Notes: generated from the sequence alone by a model not told the origin. Positions 23,835 through 32,334 are shown, counted from the stretch's first letter. The stretch is DNA of 34,893 nt from Candidatus Gastranaerophilales bacterium (GCA_944323265.1 CALURX010000020.1:1-34893); one strand, 5' to 3'. Made by a program: numbers and translations.

Positions 23835-24913
23835 GCTCTTTTATACCTGTCGCCTTCTGTCTGTTCTATTAAGCCTCTGATTTCCATCATGCTAAGAGCC
23901 GTCAAAAGCTCTTCTGTTGATAGATTTGTTTGTGTCTGAATTTCATCAAACCCTTTCGGCTCTATTGATATTATATCAAAAATTATTTTTTGTTGCGGAG
24001 AATCGAAAGAAATTTTATTTTCATCCTGTTTTCGGTCTGATTTTATTTCCCAATTCAAAGCTGATAAGACGTCTTCGCCTTTAGTTACGATTGTTGCGCC
24101 GTCTTTTATCAGTTTGTAAATACCTTCAGTATTAATATTATTAATAGCGCCCGGAATACACATCAACTCTCTTCCCTGCTCTAGTGTAAGGTTCGCGGAA
24201 ATAAGCGCTCCGCTTTTCATGGCAGCTTCGCCGACAATTGTTCCGTAGCTAAGTCCTGTTACGATTCTGTTTCTTTGAGGAAATCTGAATTTCAGCGGCT
24301 CAAATGTCGGGTAGTATTCGCTTACCACTGCACCGCATCCGTTTTCTATCTTTTCATACAAATGTTTATTGCTGCTCGGATATGTAAAATCAAAACCGCT
24401 TGCAATAACACCTATGGTTTTCAAATTATTATCAATGGCGCTTTCGTGCGCAGTGGCATCAATTCCTGCTGCTAGGCCTGATACGATACATATATCAGTA
24501 TTTCTAAAATCCGAGATAATTTTTTTTACTCCGTCTTTTCCTGTGAGGCTTGCTCTTCTTGAACCTACAACTGCAATAGTTCTTTCTAAGTTACAGGAAA
24601 ATAAGTCTCCCTTGTAATAGAGGCATATCGGAGGATCCGGAATTTGCTTAAGCATATACGGATACTTGGCATCTTCCAAGGTTAAAACATTGATTCCGCG
24701 ATTTATAACCTCTTCATAGACTTTATCGACATCTACGCCGTCACGCTTTCTTATAAAATTTTCGGCTTTTCTTACACTTAAACCCTCTATCTGCTTAAGT
24801 TCTTCTATTGAAGCGCTAAATGCTCTTTCTATACTGCCGAAATGATTAAACAAACTCCTTACAAAGTTTGAATCAAGTTGTTCTATTGATGAAAAAGCTA
24901 CCCAGTATTTCAT
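23831..24913 (-). CDS. dprA: DNA processing protein DprA
   Basis: 360 residues. It loads RecA on incoming single-stranded DNA during natural transformation. An N-terminal helix-hairpin-helix region (EELKQIEGLSVRKAENFI) is followed by the Rossmann-like DprA core: RTIAVVGSRRASLTGKDGVK, CIVSGLAAGIDATAHESA, IGVIASGFDFTYPSSNKHLY, and FRFPQRNRIVTGLSYGTIVG with GALISANLTLEQGRELMCIPG. The last 60 residues form a winged-helix domain (DEIQTQTNLSTEELLTALSM). The start lies six bases after a TACAAT with no ribosome site, so a very short leader is likely. It is coupled to topA by a four-base overlap. With the prepilin at 29.5-30.2 kb it hints at competence, but the pilus genes needed are not in view. Confidence 0.95.
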   Translation of the reverse strand: MKYWVAFSSIEQLDSNFVRSLFNHFGSIERAFSASIEELKQIEGLSVRKAENFIRKRDGVDVDKVYEEVINRGINVLTLEDAKYPYMLKQIPDPPICLYYKGDLFSCNLERTIAVVGSRRASLTGKDGVKKIISDFRNTDICIVSGLAAGIDATAHESAIDNNLKTIGVIASGFDFTYPSSNKHLYEKIENGCGAVVSEYYPTFEPLKFRFPQRNRIVTGLSYGTIVGEAAMKSGALISANLTLEQGRELMCIPGAINNINTEGIYKLIKDGATIVTKGEDVLSALNWEIKSDRKQDENKISFDSPQQKIIFDIISIEPKGFDEIQTQTNLSTEELLTALSMMEIRGLIEQTEGDRYKRA

Positions 24914-24956
24914 TTTTTGATTGTAGCATGGATTATACTTAATGGCTATAGAAGTC

Positions 24957-24985
24957 TTACATTAAAATTTGTTTTCTGTTATAAT
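24957..24985 (+). promoter_or_regulatory. Promoter of the kinase-fold gene
   Basis: TTACAT (24957-24962), 17-base spacer, consensus TATAAT (24980-24985); GGAG at 24999-25002 serves the ATG at 25008. Confidence 0.55.
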
Positions 24986-25007
24986 AAAATAATACTTTGG
25001 AGTTGGA

Positions 25008-26018
25008 ATGATTAGGAATTTTTTAGATTGTATTTTCTCTATTGATAATCAAAAAGGTGAAGACGCCAGAAAAGTAATCACATTACTAGGCATAAAGGTT
25101 AAGCTTAAAGACTTAAAAACAGATATATACAGACGTACTGTAATATTAAACAGAAATACCCTGCAAATTTTATATAACCAGCTTCCGTTATCATCAGAGG
25201 ATGATTTGTTCTGTTTGAGAGCAAAGGATATTATTTTTATTTTCAACAAAGGTGTTCTTAAGCTTGATTACAGATTTTTTCAGGACTATGTTGTATTGTA
25301 CGGTTTTTCCACTGATATTCTGGAATTGATTAAGCTTGAAAAAACTTCCGTATTATACAAGGAGCACATAGACCGCCTGAAAAACGGTGAATTTTGCTGG
25401 AAGTATGTTGACAGAAATTATTATATAGGGCATGCCTTTATTTCTCAGCAAGATGGTGATATATATATTCATTCTTCTTATGTAAAAGAAAAAAATCTAA
25501 CAGTGAATGATTCTAATATTCATCACGTTCCAATGGAATCAAAGCGAAAGTATATCAAGGGAACTGCTGTCGGTGATTATTTGAAAAACAGACCGCTTGA
25601 GTTTCAGATTGAAGTTATGCAGAAACTTCTTCATCACGTGTTTGTAACCTACAGAGACAAAGAAAATCCTGGGCGTGTTTCAGGAAAGCTTCTGGACTGC
25701 CATTTATACAACTTTATTCTTGGAGAAGACGGAAAATTCTATTTTGTGGATTTTGACCTCGAATGCAGAGAAAGTCTTGAGCGCGGTTATTGTATATTTT
25801 TCATGCTCTATTATTATGACAGAAAGTTATACAATGCTATGTTGAAGAAATTCGGTTATAAGGATAAACACCACTATTATCAGGAACACTTTATTAAAAC
25901 TAAAACAATCAAAAATCATGCCAAAATTCCGGCAAGCGAAGAACATAAAGAATTGCTGCAAAAGTATTTTACTGACGCAGGTACCTTAGCGCATTATAAA
26001 GTATCAGACGAGTATTAA
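25008..26018 (+). CDS. Protein-kinase-fold protein, likely glycan or lipopolysaccharide kinase-like
   Basis: 336 residues. The C-terminal half has kinase-fold catalytic motifs: SGKLLDCHLYNFILGEDGKF carries D-x-x-x-x-N (catalytic Asp and metal-binding Asn), followed by FYFVDFDLE with DFD in place of DFG, as in APH and LPS-core kinases. The N-terminus (CIFSIDNQKGEDARKVITLL, then GIKVKL) resembles a short motif often placed at the start of bacterial surface-glycan transferases and kinases. There is no signal peptide or membrane segment, so it acts in the cytoplasm. It has its own promoter. It converges with the lptC-lptA-TPR operon with a four-base overlap of stop codons. A sugar-phosphorylating role in LPS or capsule is inference; an atypical protein kinase is the alternative. 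Confidence 0.6.
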   Translation: MIRNFLDCIFSIDNQKGEDARKVITLLGIKVKLKDLKTDIYRRTVILNRNTLQILYNQLPLSSEDDLFCLRAKDIIFIFNKGVLKLDYRFFQDYVVLYGFSTDILELIKLEKTSVLYKEHIDRLKNGEFCWKYVDRNYYIGHAFISQQDGDIYIHSSYVKEKNLTVNDSNIHHVPMESKRKYIKGTAVGDYLKNRPLEFQIEVMQKLLHHVFVTYRDKENPGRVSGKLLDCHLYNFILGEDGKFYFVDFDLECRESLERGYCIFFMLYYYDRKLYNAMLKKFGYKDKHHYYQEHFIKTKTIKNHAKIPASEEHKELLQKYFTDAGTLAHYKVSDEY

Positions 26019-26782
26019 ATCTTTGCTTTTATACGTTCTATGAGTTTGTTTACGCTGTCTTTTTCTTCTTCAGGAATATCAAAATTTGTATACTCTTCAA
26101 AGTATTCAATAGCGTCTTCGTAGTCATTTCTTGCAAGGAAAAGAATCCCGACTTTTTTATACGCAAGTGTAAATTTATCGTTGACTGCAATTGCTTTCAA
26201 GTAATTTGAAATAGCCTTATCAATTTCATTGTTAGCTTCATAAGCCTGAGCAAGTGCATAATACAAAAGTTCGTTATTATCTTTATATTCAATAACGTTT
26301 TCAAAATTAGAAATTGCACTCTCATAGTCGCCGAGCTCAAAGCAAACGTGTCCCAGGTCGTAATAAGCATCGTAATTTTCAGGCTCACCGTCAAGCACTC
26401 TTTCAAGCTCGACAATTGCATCTTCCCATCTCTGGTCTTCTATATAAACTCTTGCAAGCAGATGTGCAATTGCAAGATTATCCGGAAGCTCATAGCTTCC
26501 TCGCTGTAATGTTCCGAGAGCTGACGACAAATCTCCGGCTTTGTAGTATAAATCAGAAAGATTTATATATGCCTGCGCAAGCTCCGGATCCAGCTCAATA
26601 GCTTTAGTGTAGTAATTGACAGCCTGTTCATAATCACCTACGCAGGAATAAGCCACACCCATATTGTTATAAACATCTGCATTATCAGGCTCGGTTTCTA
26701 ATACGGAACTAAATGCGTCAATTGCTTCTTTATATTTGCGTTCTTTAAATAACGCCATTGCTTTATCTATTTTTTCAGACAT
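26015..26782 (-). CDS. Tetratricopeptide repeat protein
   Basis: 255 residues made almost wholly of about seven TPR units of 34 residues. Examples are KYKEAIDAFSSVLETEPDNA, ADVYNNMGVAYSCVGDYEQA, AQAYINLSDLYYKAGDLSSA, YDAYYDLGHVCFELGDYESA and ALAQAYEANNEIDKAISNY. There is no signal peptide, so it is likely a cytoplasmic scaffold. Its ATG overlaps the lptA stop by one base (TAATG), tying its expression to LptC and LptA and suggesting a part in envelope assembly or in organising the Lpt machinery. Partner unknown. Confidence 0.85.
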   Translation of the reverse strand: MSEKIDKAMALFKERKYKEAIDAFSSVLETEPDNADVYNNMGVAYSCVGDYEQAVNYYTKAIELDPELAQAYINLSDLYYKAGDLSSALGTLQRGSYELPDNLAIAHLLARVYIEDQRWEDAIVELERVLDGEPENYDAYYDLGHVCFELGDYESAISNFENVIEYKDNNELLYYALAQAYEANNEIDKAISNYLKAIAVNDKFTLAYKKVGILFLARNDYEDAIEYFEEYTNFDIPEEEKDSVNKLIERIKAKI

Positions 26783-27738
26783 TATAAATCCTCTTCCTCT
26801 TTAGAATCTATATTATGTATAATTGTTCTAACGTTTCCCTCTGCAATAAAATCCTTAGGATTCATTGTCATTTTAATTTTGTCAGCAATAATATCCTTAT
26901 CCTGCTGTATAATCTTTGAACGTCCGATGAAGTATACTTCATTTGGTTTTCCTGTTTCTGCATCAGGGAATACTGAAACTTTCGGCCCCTGCGCATAATA
27001 ATCATCGTACCAGATTTTTACATGTCCGCTTCCGATGTATGAGTTTTGTTTTTTATGGTACTGCTGATAATCAGAGTGAATCGTTAATTTTTTGCCGTCG
27101 TCAGAGATTGCCACAGTTTTCGTGTTTCCTGAAACACTCATTTCTTCTGTTATCGGATTGTATACAAAGTGATGCCCCTCTGATTCATTTTGTTCCTGCT
27201 TAACTTTTGCATTTCCGATAAGGTCGATTTTTTTCAGACCGCCTTTTTCATCCGCGATAATTACGGCTTTATCAGAGAATGTATCAATGTCTTTGTATTT
27301 TATGGTGACAGAACCTGTTGCAACCATTACGCTGCTTTTTGTATCGTATTCCTGAACATCCGCATTGATTACAACAATAGGAGTATCGCCTTCTGTTATA
27401 ATAGATTGTGACTCGCCTTCGGCTCTTACGATTTTGTTAATTAATGATACTTGAAGTATATTAGCCTTAACTTCTCTTTTTTTATTTTCATTTACCTCAT
27501 AAGCATAAGGTTTATCATAGAAAGTTGCTGTATCGAGTTTGTTATTACGTCTGATTGTAACGTCAGCCCTGTCGCTTTCTACAGTAAGGTTATCCAGTTT
27601 AACCTTTACCCCGCCGTCAAGCTTAATTTTTCTTTCTTTATCAGAGAAAGTTTGGGTCTTGGAGTCTATGACTAAGTCTGATGAGAAGACTGCAAGGCTT
27701 GATAATATCAACAAAGAAATTATTAAAATTTTTTTCAT
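26782..27738 (-). CDS. lptA: LptA/OstA-like periplasmic lipopolysaccharide transport protein
   Basis: 318 residues. A signal peptide (MKKILIISLLILSSLAVFSS) precedes repeated beta-jellyroll OstA strands: IKLDGGVKVKLDNLTVESDR, ANILQVSLINKIVRAEG, KSSVMVATGSVTIKYKDIDT, DEMSVSGNTKT-like turns (ITEEMSVSGNTKTVAISDDG) and NSYIGSGHVKIWYDDYYAQG. It is longer than E. coli LptA (about 185), so it probably holds two OstA repeats and could span more of the periplasm. In the Lpt system it bridges LptC to the outer-membrane LptD/E. It overlaps lptC by one base on one side and the TPR gene by one base on the other. Confidence 0.8.
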   Translation of the reverse strand: MKKILIISLLILSSLAVFSSDLVIDSKTQTFSDKERKIKLDGGVKVKLDNLTVESDRADVTIRRNNKLDTATFYDKPYAYEVNENKKREVKANILQVSLINKIVRAEGESQSIITEGDTPIVVINADVQEYDTKSSVMVATGSVTIKYKDIDTFSDKAVIIADEKGGLKKIDLIGNAKVKQEQNESEGHHFVYNPITEEMSVSGNTKTVAISDDGKKLTIHSDYQQYHKKQNSYIGSGHVKIWYDDYYAQGPKVSVFPDAETGKPNEVYFIGRSKIIQQDKDIIADKIKMTMNPKDFIAEGNVRTIIHNIDSKEEEDL

Positions 27739-28343
27739 TACTTCTCCTTACCGTAGATTTTTGTTTGGGTTTTTCCAATTATTTTAAACTTTTCGTAATC
27801 AGCGCCAATTATGCCTTTTTGCGCTGTAGCAATCATTTCGTTATTCTTCTTGATTAGAACATTCCCTTCTGCAACGGTTTCTTTGTCTGAACCAGACCAG
27901 ATTAGCTTATCCGTATTCAAAGATGTGTTGTCTTTTAGTACAATATATGTGTTTTCATATAGAGTTATAACGCCTGTTTTTTCGTCATAAGTTCCTTTTG
28001 ATGATTGGAAACTCATTGCAACTTCATTATCCTTATAAAAATTTCCTATAACGTTATGCAGTGTTGCAATACTGTGGTCGTTACTGTAGTGTCCGGTTTC
28101 ACCATAAATTTCAAAATACTTATTTCCGTCCTTTGTCTCAGTAATAATAATCCCGACTGCATCGACTTTTTGTTCGTCCTGATTTCCCTTAAGCTGAGCG
28201 CGGTTAAAGTTGGCTGTAATCAAGCCTGCTGATATAAAAGCCCAAGCCATAACGAATATAACAGCAAAAATTGCTATAAAATAAGAGCGCTTTTTCTTAT
28301 CCAGATTTTTAAATCTCTCATAAATCTTTTTAAGAGTTTCCAT
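27738..28343 (-). CDS. lptC: LptC-like inner-membrane lipopolysaccharide transport protein
   Basis: 201 residues with one N-terminal membrane helix (YFIAIFAVIFVMAWAFISAG, residues about 21-40) after a lysine-rich cytoplasmic start. The periplasmic part is a beta-jellyroll (KYFEIYGETGHYSNDHSIAT, TYDEKTGVITLYENTYIVLK and AEGNVLIKKNNEMIATAQKG), the LptC/YrbK pattern. It would take LPS from LptB2FG and hand it to LptA, whose gene begins at its stop codon (TAATG). It is the first gene of the three-gene unit and has its own promoter only six bases from the ATG. No ribosome site is visible. Confidence 0.8.
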   Translation of the reverse strand: METLKKIYERFKNLDKKKRSYFIAIFAVIFVMAWAFISAGLITANFNRAQLKGNQDEQKVDAVGIIITETKDGNKYFEIYGETGHYSNDHSIATLHNVIGNFYKDNEVAMSFQSSKGTYDEKTGVITLYENTYIVLKDNTSLNTDKLIWSGSDKETVAEGNVLIKKNNEMIATAQKGIIGADYEKFKIIGKTQTKIYGKEK

Positions 28344-28349
28344 AAGGAT

Positions 28350-28378
28350 ATTTTAGCACAGTGAAATACGTATATCAA
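28350..28378 (-). promoter_or_regulatory. Promoter of lptC-lptA-TPR, likely leaderless
   Basis: TTGATA (28373-28378), 17-base spacer, TAAAAT (28350-28355) on the minus strand. The expected start falls on the A of the lptC ATG (28343). Confidence 0.55.
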
Positions 28379-28395
28379 TCAAGTTAAACAAGTAA

Positions 28396-29553
28396 TTAAA
28401 TGTAATCTTTTGTCTTTAATGACAATATTCTTATAACTTCATCTTTAGATGTTGTCGAGCCAAAGATTATTGCAAATAGAGGATTATTTTCCGGATTTAT
28501 GCGGCGAACTTCAAGTACGTTAGAATAATTAGCAAGAAAACCCTTGTAATCAAAGTTTTTCAGGCGTTGTTTTTCTATACCGTAAGGAACTTCTGCCATA
28601 GAAAAATAAAAAACTTCTTTGCCAGCATTTGCAAGAATATTGTTCCAATCCGGTCTTGTCTGGTTGAAGAAGCACTCATATACATTTATCCCCCAGGCAT
28701 ATTTACTGACATCCGTTGTGCACCATCCGGCAAAGCGCATTGGATTAACCTCTATAGGAATAATTGCACCATCTTTGGTTACACGAATTTCTATGTGCAT
28801 AGGAAAGTTTTTAATATTTTTTAGGTTACCTATATCGCGTAGCAGAAGTGAAAATTTCGCCATGTATTTTATCATTATGCCGGTAGACATCAGGTAAATT
28901 CTATCACTTACATCCTTTTCATTAAAAAATGGGTGCTGAAAGATATTTAATATAACAGGTTCCCCATTTCTGTCATAGTAAGCATCTATTGCAAATTCTT
29001 CTCCTTCAATAAGCTCTTCTATAATAAATTTAGAGGAATTTACTACATTGTCCGGATACAGAGCTTCTGCCTCTTTCATTTCTTTATCTAATTTTTTTAT
29101 TGTATCTTGCCATTCTTCAGCATTTTTTACTGTATGCACTCCAAAACTCAAGAATCCTACAGAAGGCTTAATTACAACCGGAAATTTTATATTTTCAGTC
29201 TGCAGATTTTTTAACTCTGCAAACTCCACTGATTGAAAATAAAAATCCGGATACAATTCCTTCAGGAGTTCTCTGAATGCGATTTTATCTTTAAATAGAC
29301 GTATATAATTACTCAAGTTTGAATCAGGAAGGTTCTCCAGAACCCAGCTTATGGCGTTTTCAGAGTTGGCATAAATTAAAGGGTATTCTTGTGTTAAATA
29401 ATAGTTCTTTGCAATTTCAGAAGGAACTAAATCAAAAGCACCTTTCTCAATGCCAGCCTCAGAAATGGCATCATTTTTTAGCACTGGCCAGTCATTTTGA
29501 GCAATTGTATCTATCAAAAATTCTGATGCGTATGGTTTTTCTATGATTATCAT
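28396..29553 (-). CDS. ATP-grasp superfamily ligase, substrate unknown
   Basis: 385 residues. ATP-grasp features in order: FPVVIKPSVGFLSFGVHTV (ATP-binding lysine and glycine-rich loop, about residue 125), FIIEELIEGEEFAIDAYYDR (hinge and adenine contacts) and PMHIEIRVTKDGAIIPIEVN followed by PMRFAGWC (metal-binding Glu and Asn). The N-terminal 90 residues form a pre-ATP-grasp domain. Such enzymes join a carboxylate to an amine or similar nucleophile via an acyl phosphate. It starts 12 bases after the prepilin gene, so it is probably co-transcribed with it; whether it modifies a pilin, a peptide or a small molecule cannot be told. No signal peptide; cytoplasmic. Confidence 0.75.
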   Translation of the reverse strand: MIIIEKPYASEFLIDTIAQNDWPVLKNDAISEAGIEKGAFDLVPSEIAKNYYLTQEYPLIYANSENAISWVLENLPDSNLSNYIRLFKDKIAFRELLKELYPDFYFQSVEFAELKNLQTENIKFPVVIKPSVGFLSFGVHTVKNAEEWQDTIKKLDKEMKEAEALYPDNVVNSSKFIIEELIEGEEFAIDAYYDRNGEPVILNIFQHPFFNEKDVSDRIYLMSTGIMIKYMAKFSLLLRDIGNLKNIKNFPMHIEIRVTKDGAIIPIEVNPMRFAGWCTTDVSKYAWGINVYECFFNQTRPDWNNILANAGKEVFYFSMAEVPYGIEKQRLKNFDYKGFLANYSNVLEVRRINPENNPLFAIIFGSTTSKDEVIRILSLKTKDYI

Positions 29554-29565
29554 ATTAATCCGCTC

Positions 29566-30222
29566 TTAGTAATCTGCTTTCCAGGAGTTGTCAGCAATTG
29601 CACCTGTACATGCCAGACCAGCTGCAAGAGTGCTGCCATCTGCATCACAAGCGGTTTTAAAGCTTGGATAAAGGTATTTATATGTATTTGAACCATAGGG
29701 AACAAGAGTTCCTGAATTATCAAGTACAAACATAAATACATCTTTACCGGCACGATTTTTGCCCGCATTACCGTTAATATCATATATAATATCTGCAATA
29801 GTACCTTTATAAGCGCCTTTGTCTCCAAGATTGGTTACAGTTGCATATGGAAGAACTCCCATAATTGAACCATCTTTAAGTACGTATGCAGAACCGGCTG
29901 CGATGGTTGTTGCAGTGCCGCCATTAGGCGGATAATAATTATAGGCTTCTGTTGTTGGGGCCATTAACATGTTGTTGGCAAGCTCTTCCATTGGCAATGA
30001 TGAAATGCTCTCTCCAGCATCAGCATCTACAAATCGAGTCAGGGATTGTTCCTGCATCATTAGCCCGCCGGCTGTTTCAAATGTATTAACAAATTTAGCT
30101 AAGGACGGTCCTATTTTAGCTTGACCGGAATTCTTTGTTAATGCAGGAGCTGTTAAGGCTGCAACGACTCCTATAATACTTAATGTTATTAAAACTTCTG
30201 CTAAAGTGAAACCTTTTCTCAT
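29566..30222 (-). CDS. Type IV prepilin / pseudopilin-like protein
   Basis: 218 residues from the ATG at 30222, which has an AGGGAGA ribosome site; a start 13 codons upstream has none. MRKGFTLAEVLITLSIIGVV is a class III prepilin signal: PilD-type peptidase would cut after G4 and methylate F5, with E9 at position +5. The hydrophobic helix continues to about residue 25 and anchors it in the inner membrane. The rest is a globular head (VFMFVLDNSGTLVPYG, KYLYPSFKTACDADG, AAGLACTGAIADNSW) with a likely disulphide between two Cys near the C-terminus. No assembly ATPase, peptidase or secretin is nearby. The ATP-grasp gene follows after 12 bases. Confidence 0.85.
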   Translation of the reverse strand: MRKGFTLAEVLITLSIIGVVAALTAPALTKNSGQAKIGPSLAKFVNTFETAGGLMMQEQSLTRFVDADAGESISSLPMEELANNMLMAPTTEAYNYYPPNGGTATTIAAGSAYVLKDGSIMGVLPYATVTNLGDKGAYKGTIADIIYDINGNAGKNRAGKDVFMFVLDNSGTLVPYGSNTYKYLYPSFKTACDADGSTLAAGLACTGAIADNSWKADY

Positions 30223-30251
30223 ATATTCTCCCTCTCTTATTTTATAATCAA

Positions 30252-30280
30252 ATAATATCATATTAGGAACTTTTATACAA
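30252..30280 (-). promoter_or_regulatory. Prepilin promoter
   Basis: TTGTAT (30275-30280), 17-base spacer, TATTAT (30252-30257) on the minus strand. It begins right after the terminator of the upstream adhesin gene. Confidence 0.55.
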
Positions 30281-30282
30281 GA

Positions 30283-30314
30283 AAAAAGAGCTAACTTTTA
30301 AGTTAGCTCTTTTT
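30283..30314 (-). terminator. Intrinsic terminator of the first adhesin gene
   Basis: AAAAAGAGCTAACT pairs with AGTTAGCTCTTTTT around a four-base loop; T runs on both strands. It lies 16 bases past the stop of the 30331-32334 gene. Confidence 0.9.
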
Positions 30315-30330
30315 CTGTCTTACATCTTTA

Positions 30331-32334
30331 TTATTTACCCATCGGATATGCTCTTACGACTGTTACTGAGCCATCTACGTTTTTACGAACTCCTTTGTCT
30401 ATTTGGTCATCGTCTAAGTCTGCTGCGTATGCTACCGGTGTGTATACTTGAGCCAGATTGATTGATTGATCTTGGTAGCTGTCTAAGACTTTAACGTTTT
30501 CGTTGCCATCCGGTAATTCAGGGGTTGGATCTGGATTCGGTTCCGGTTCCGGTTCCGGTTCCGGTTCCGGATTTGGTTCTACCGGTTTGTCCGGACCTAC
30601 AAGGTAGGTTGTGTTTTCCGGTCTCGGGTCTCTAACGTTATATCCGTTTTCGCCGTTTGTTAATTCATAAGTAATTTTATCTGTACCATTGATAGTTACT
30701 TCTTGTGCATCTCTAATGTTTGTGTATTTCAATGTATAGTCTCTGCCATCGAATGCAACTCTTAATTTGTCTGTCTCTCCGCCGACATTGATTACATTGG
30801 CGTGAATTGTGTCGCCAAGGATTGTTATATTTTTGCCATAAGCTGTTAAGTAAACATCGTTTGCATTAACTCCGGTTACATTCATATCGCCATAAGATGC
30901 TATATATGCTTTGTCTTCTGTCTCTATTTGAGAAACAATGCCGCCTGCTATATTTAGATAAGATGCGGAATCACCGGGATATAATGTGTAATTTTCCATT
31001 GAGTTGATGAAGTTTTTTGTGTCGCTAATACCGCCGATGTATCCTTTTGCAGCGAATTTATAATCATTTGCCGTCAATAAAGCTTTACCGTCTGTTATGA
31101 TATTTAAGTTTTCTGATTTCAAGTTAATTGTATCAGCAGTTGTATCAATTGATACACCGATGTTACCATCGTGTGCGATAGCGTTAATAGCTCCGCCGAC
31201 TGTTAAACTTCCGTCAAGAAGCGTTCCTTCTTCATAGTTGTAGTTACCGATATGGATGTTGTTAACTGAATCAATATTTAAGTTTCCGCCAACCTTTGTA
31301 TTACCGATTACGTGTACAAAGTGTTTGTATCCTTGTGGGTTTTCAGAAACTTTAGTGGTCTTAAGATTCATATCTTTGCCGACCTGAACGTTGCCGACTT
31401 CAAGGAAGCCGCCGCCGTTTTCCATTGATAAGTTACCATCAACTTTGGTATTTCTTGCATACATCATAACTCCGTTGCCTTTTACATTCGCATCACCTGT
31501 AATATGTAATGCTTTGCCGTTTGCTACGTAGTTTAATGCAACACTGTCATCTGATTGGATGTTTAAATCACCGTTGATTGTGCCGCCGCCTACAGTCTTA
31601 ACGATGCCTTTATCAGCTATAATGTAAACATCTCCGTCAATTTCAACTGCTTCAAGTCTTACTGCGTCTTGTACATCAACATTTCCTGCTGATAAATAGT
31701 CTTGACCGTTTGCTGTAACTAATTTTAAACCGTTAGTTGTATTTATTGCACTTGCGACTACATTGATAGAAGGTGCTAAGATATTAAATTCACCGCCAAC
31801 GCTGAAATCTGAATCCTGAATAGTGATTACACCTACAGGATTTGTTGTTGCAACTTTGGAAACATCCATTCTTCCGTCAATAAATGTTGCTGTCATTGGC
31901 TGAGTTGTTAACATTACGTCACCTGCTGCACTAAATTGTGTGCCGTCAAATAACATACCATTCGGGTTGGAAATAATTAACTGGCTGATACCGCTGTTTG
32001 CGTTTATCTGACCGCTGATTGTTGACATTCCGTGATTTACTGTATTTAAAATTGTCAATCCGTTTGCACCATTAACAGCATTAAAGTTTAATGATTCACC
32101 TCTGTTAACGTTTAATGAATCCCAGTTTACGTGAGCACTGCCATTAAAGTTCAAATCAACGTTGCCGGTTCCGATTCCTGTTGCTCCTTGGAATCCGCCT
32201 GTTGCATTGTTGATTACTGCGCCGCCGTTGCCTGCGCCTAAACCGGTATCAATTGCCGCAAATGATGTCAATTGCATTGATGCAAATACCGCTGTTAATG
32301 CTAATGCTGATAATTTTCTCTTCAAATTTTTCAT
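30331..32334 (-). CDS. Filamentous-haemagglutinin-type adhesin with TPS domain (copy 1)
   Basis: 667 residues. The signal peptide is MKNLKRKLSALALTAVFASM and following residues, cut near SFA-AIDTG. The TPS (haemagglutinin activity) domain spans about residues 30-215: NFNAVNGANGLTILNTVNHG, STISGQINANSGISQLIISN and NPNGMLFDGTQF carry the NPNG signature used for recognition by a TpsB outer-membrane pore. A right-handed beta-helix of V/I-rich turns follows (to about 575), then a Pro-Glu linker with EPEPEPEPEP, and a tail nearly identical to that of copy 2. No TpsB partner is in the window. GAGGAT serves as ribosome site. At 667 residues it is small for this family. Surface location is a firm family expectation; the receptor is unknown. 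Confidence 0.85.
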   Translation of the reverse strand: MKNLKRKLSALALTAVFASMQLTSFAAIDTGLGAGNGGAVINNATGGFQGATGIGTGNVDLNFNGSAHVNWDSLNVNRGESLNFNAVNGANGLTILNTVNHGMSTISGQINANSGISQLIISNPNGMLFDGTQFSAAGDVMLTTQPMTATFIDGRMDVSKVATTNPVGVITIQDSDFSVGGEFNILAPSINVVASAINTTNGLKLVTANGQDYLSAGNVDVQDAVRLEAVEIDGDVYIIADKGIVKTVGGGTINGDLNIQSDDSVALNYVANGKALHITGDANVKGNGVMMYARNTKVDGNLSMENGGGFLEVGNVQVGKDMNLKTTKVSENPQGYKHFVHVIGNTKVGGNLNIDSVNNIHIGNYNYEEGTLLDGSLTVGGAINAIAHDGNIGVSIDTTADTINLKSENLNIITDGKALLTANDYKFAAKGYIGGISDTKNFINSMENYTLYPGDSASYLNIAGGIVSQIETEDKAYIASYGDMNVTGVNANDVYLTAYGKNITILGDTIHANVINVGGETDKLRVAFDGRDYTLKYTNIRDAQEVTINGTDKITYELTNGENGYNVRDPRPENTTYLVGPDKPVEPNPEPEPEPEPEPNPDPTPELPDGNENVKVLDSYQDQSINLAQVYTPVAYAADLDDDQIDKGVRKNVDGSVTVVRAYPMGK
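30539..30570. repeat. Hexanucleotide repeat in the adhesin linker
   Basis: Five and one-third copies of GGTTCC, encoding Glu-Pro repeats on the minus strand. A six-base unit keeps the frame if copies are gained or lost. The equivalent linker in copy 2 lacks the run. Confidence 0.85.
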
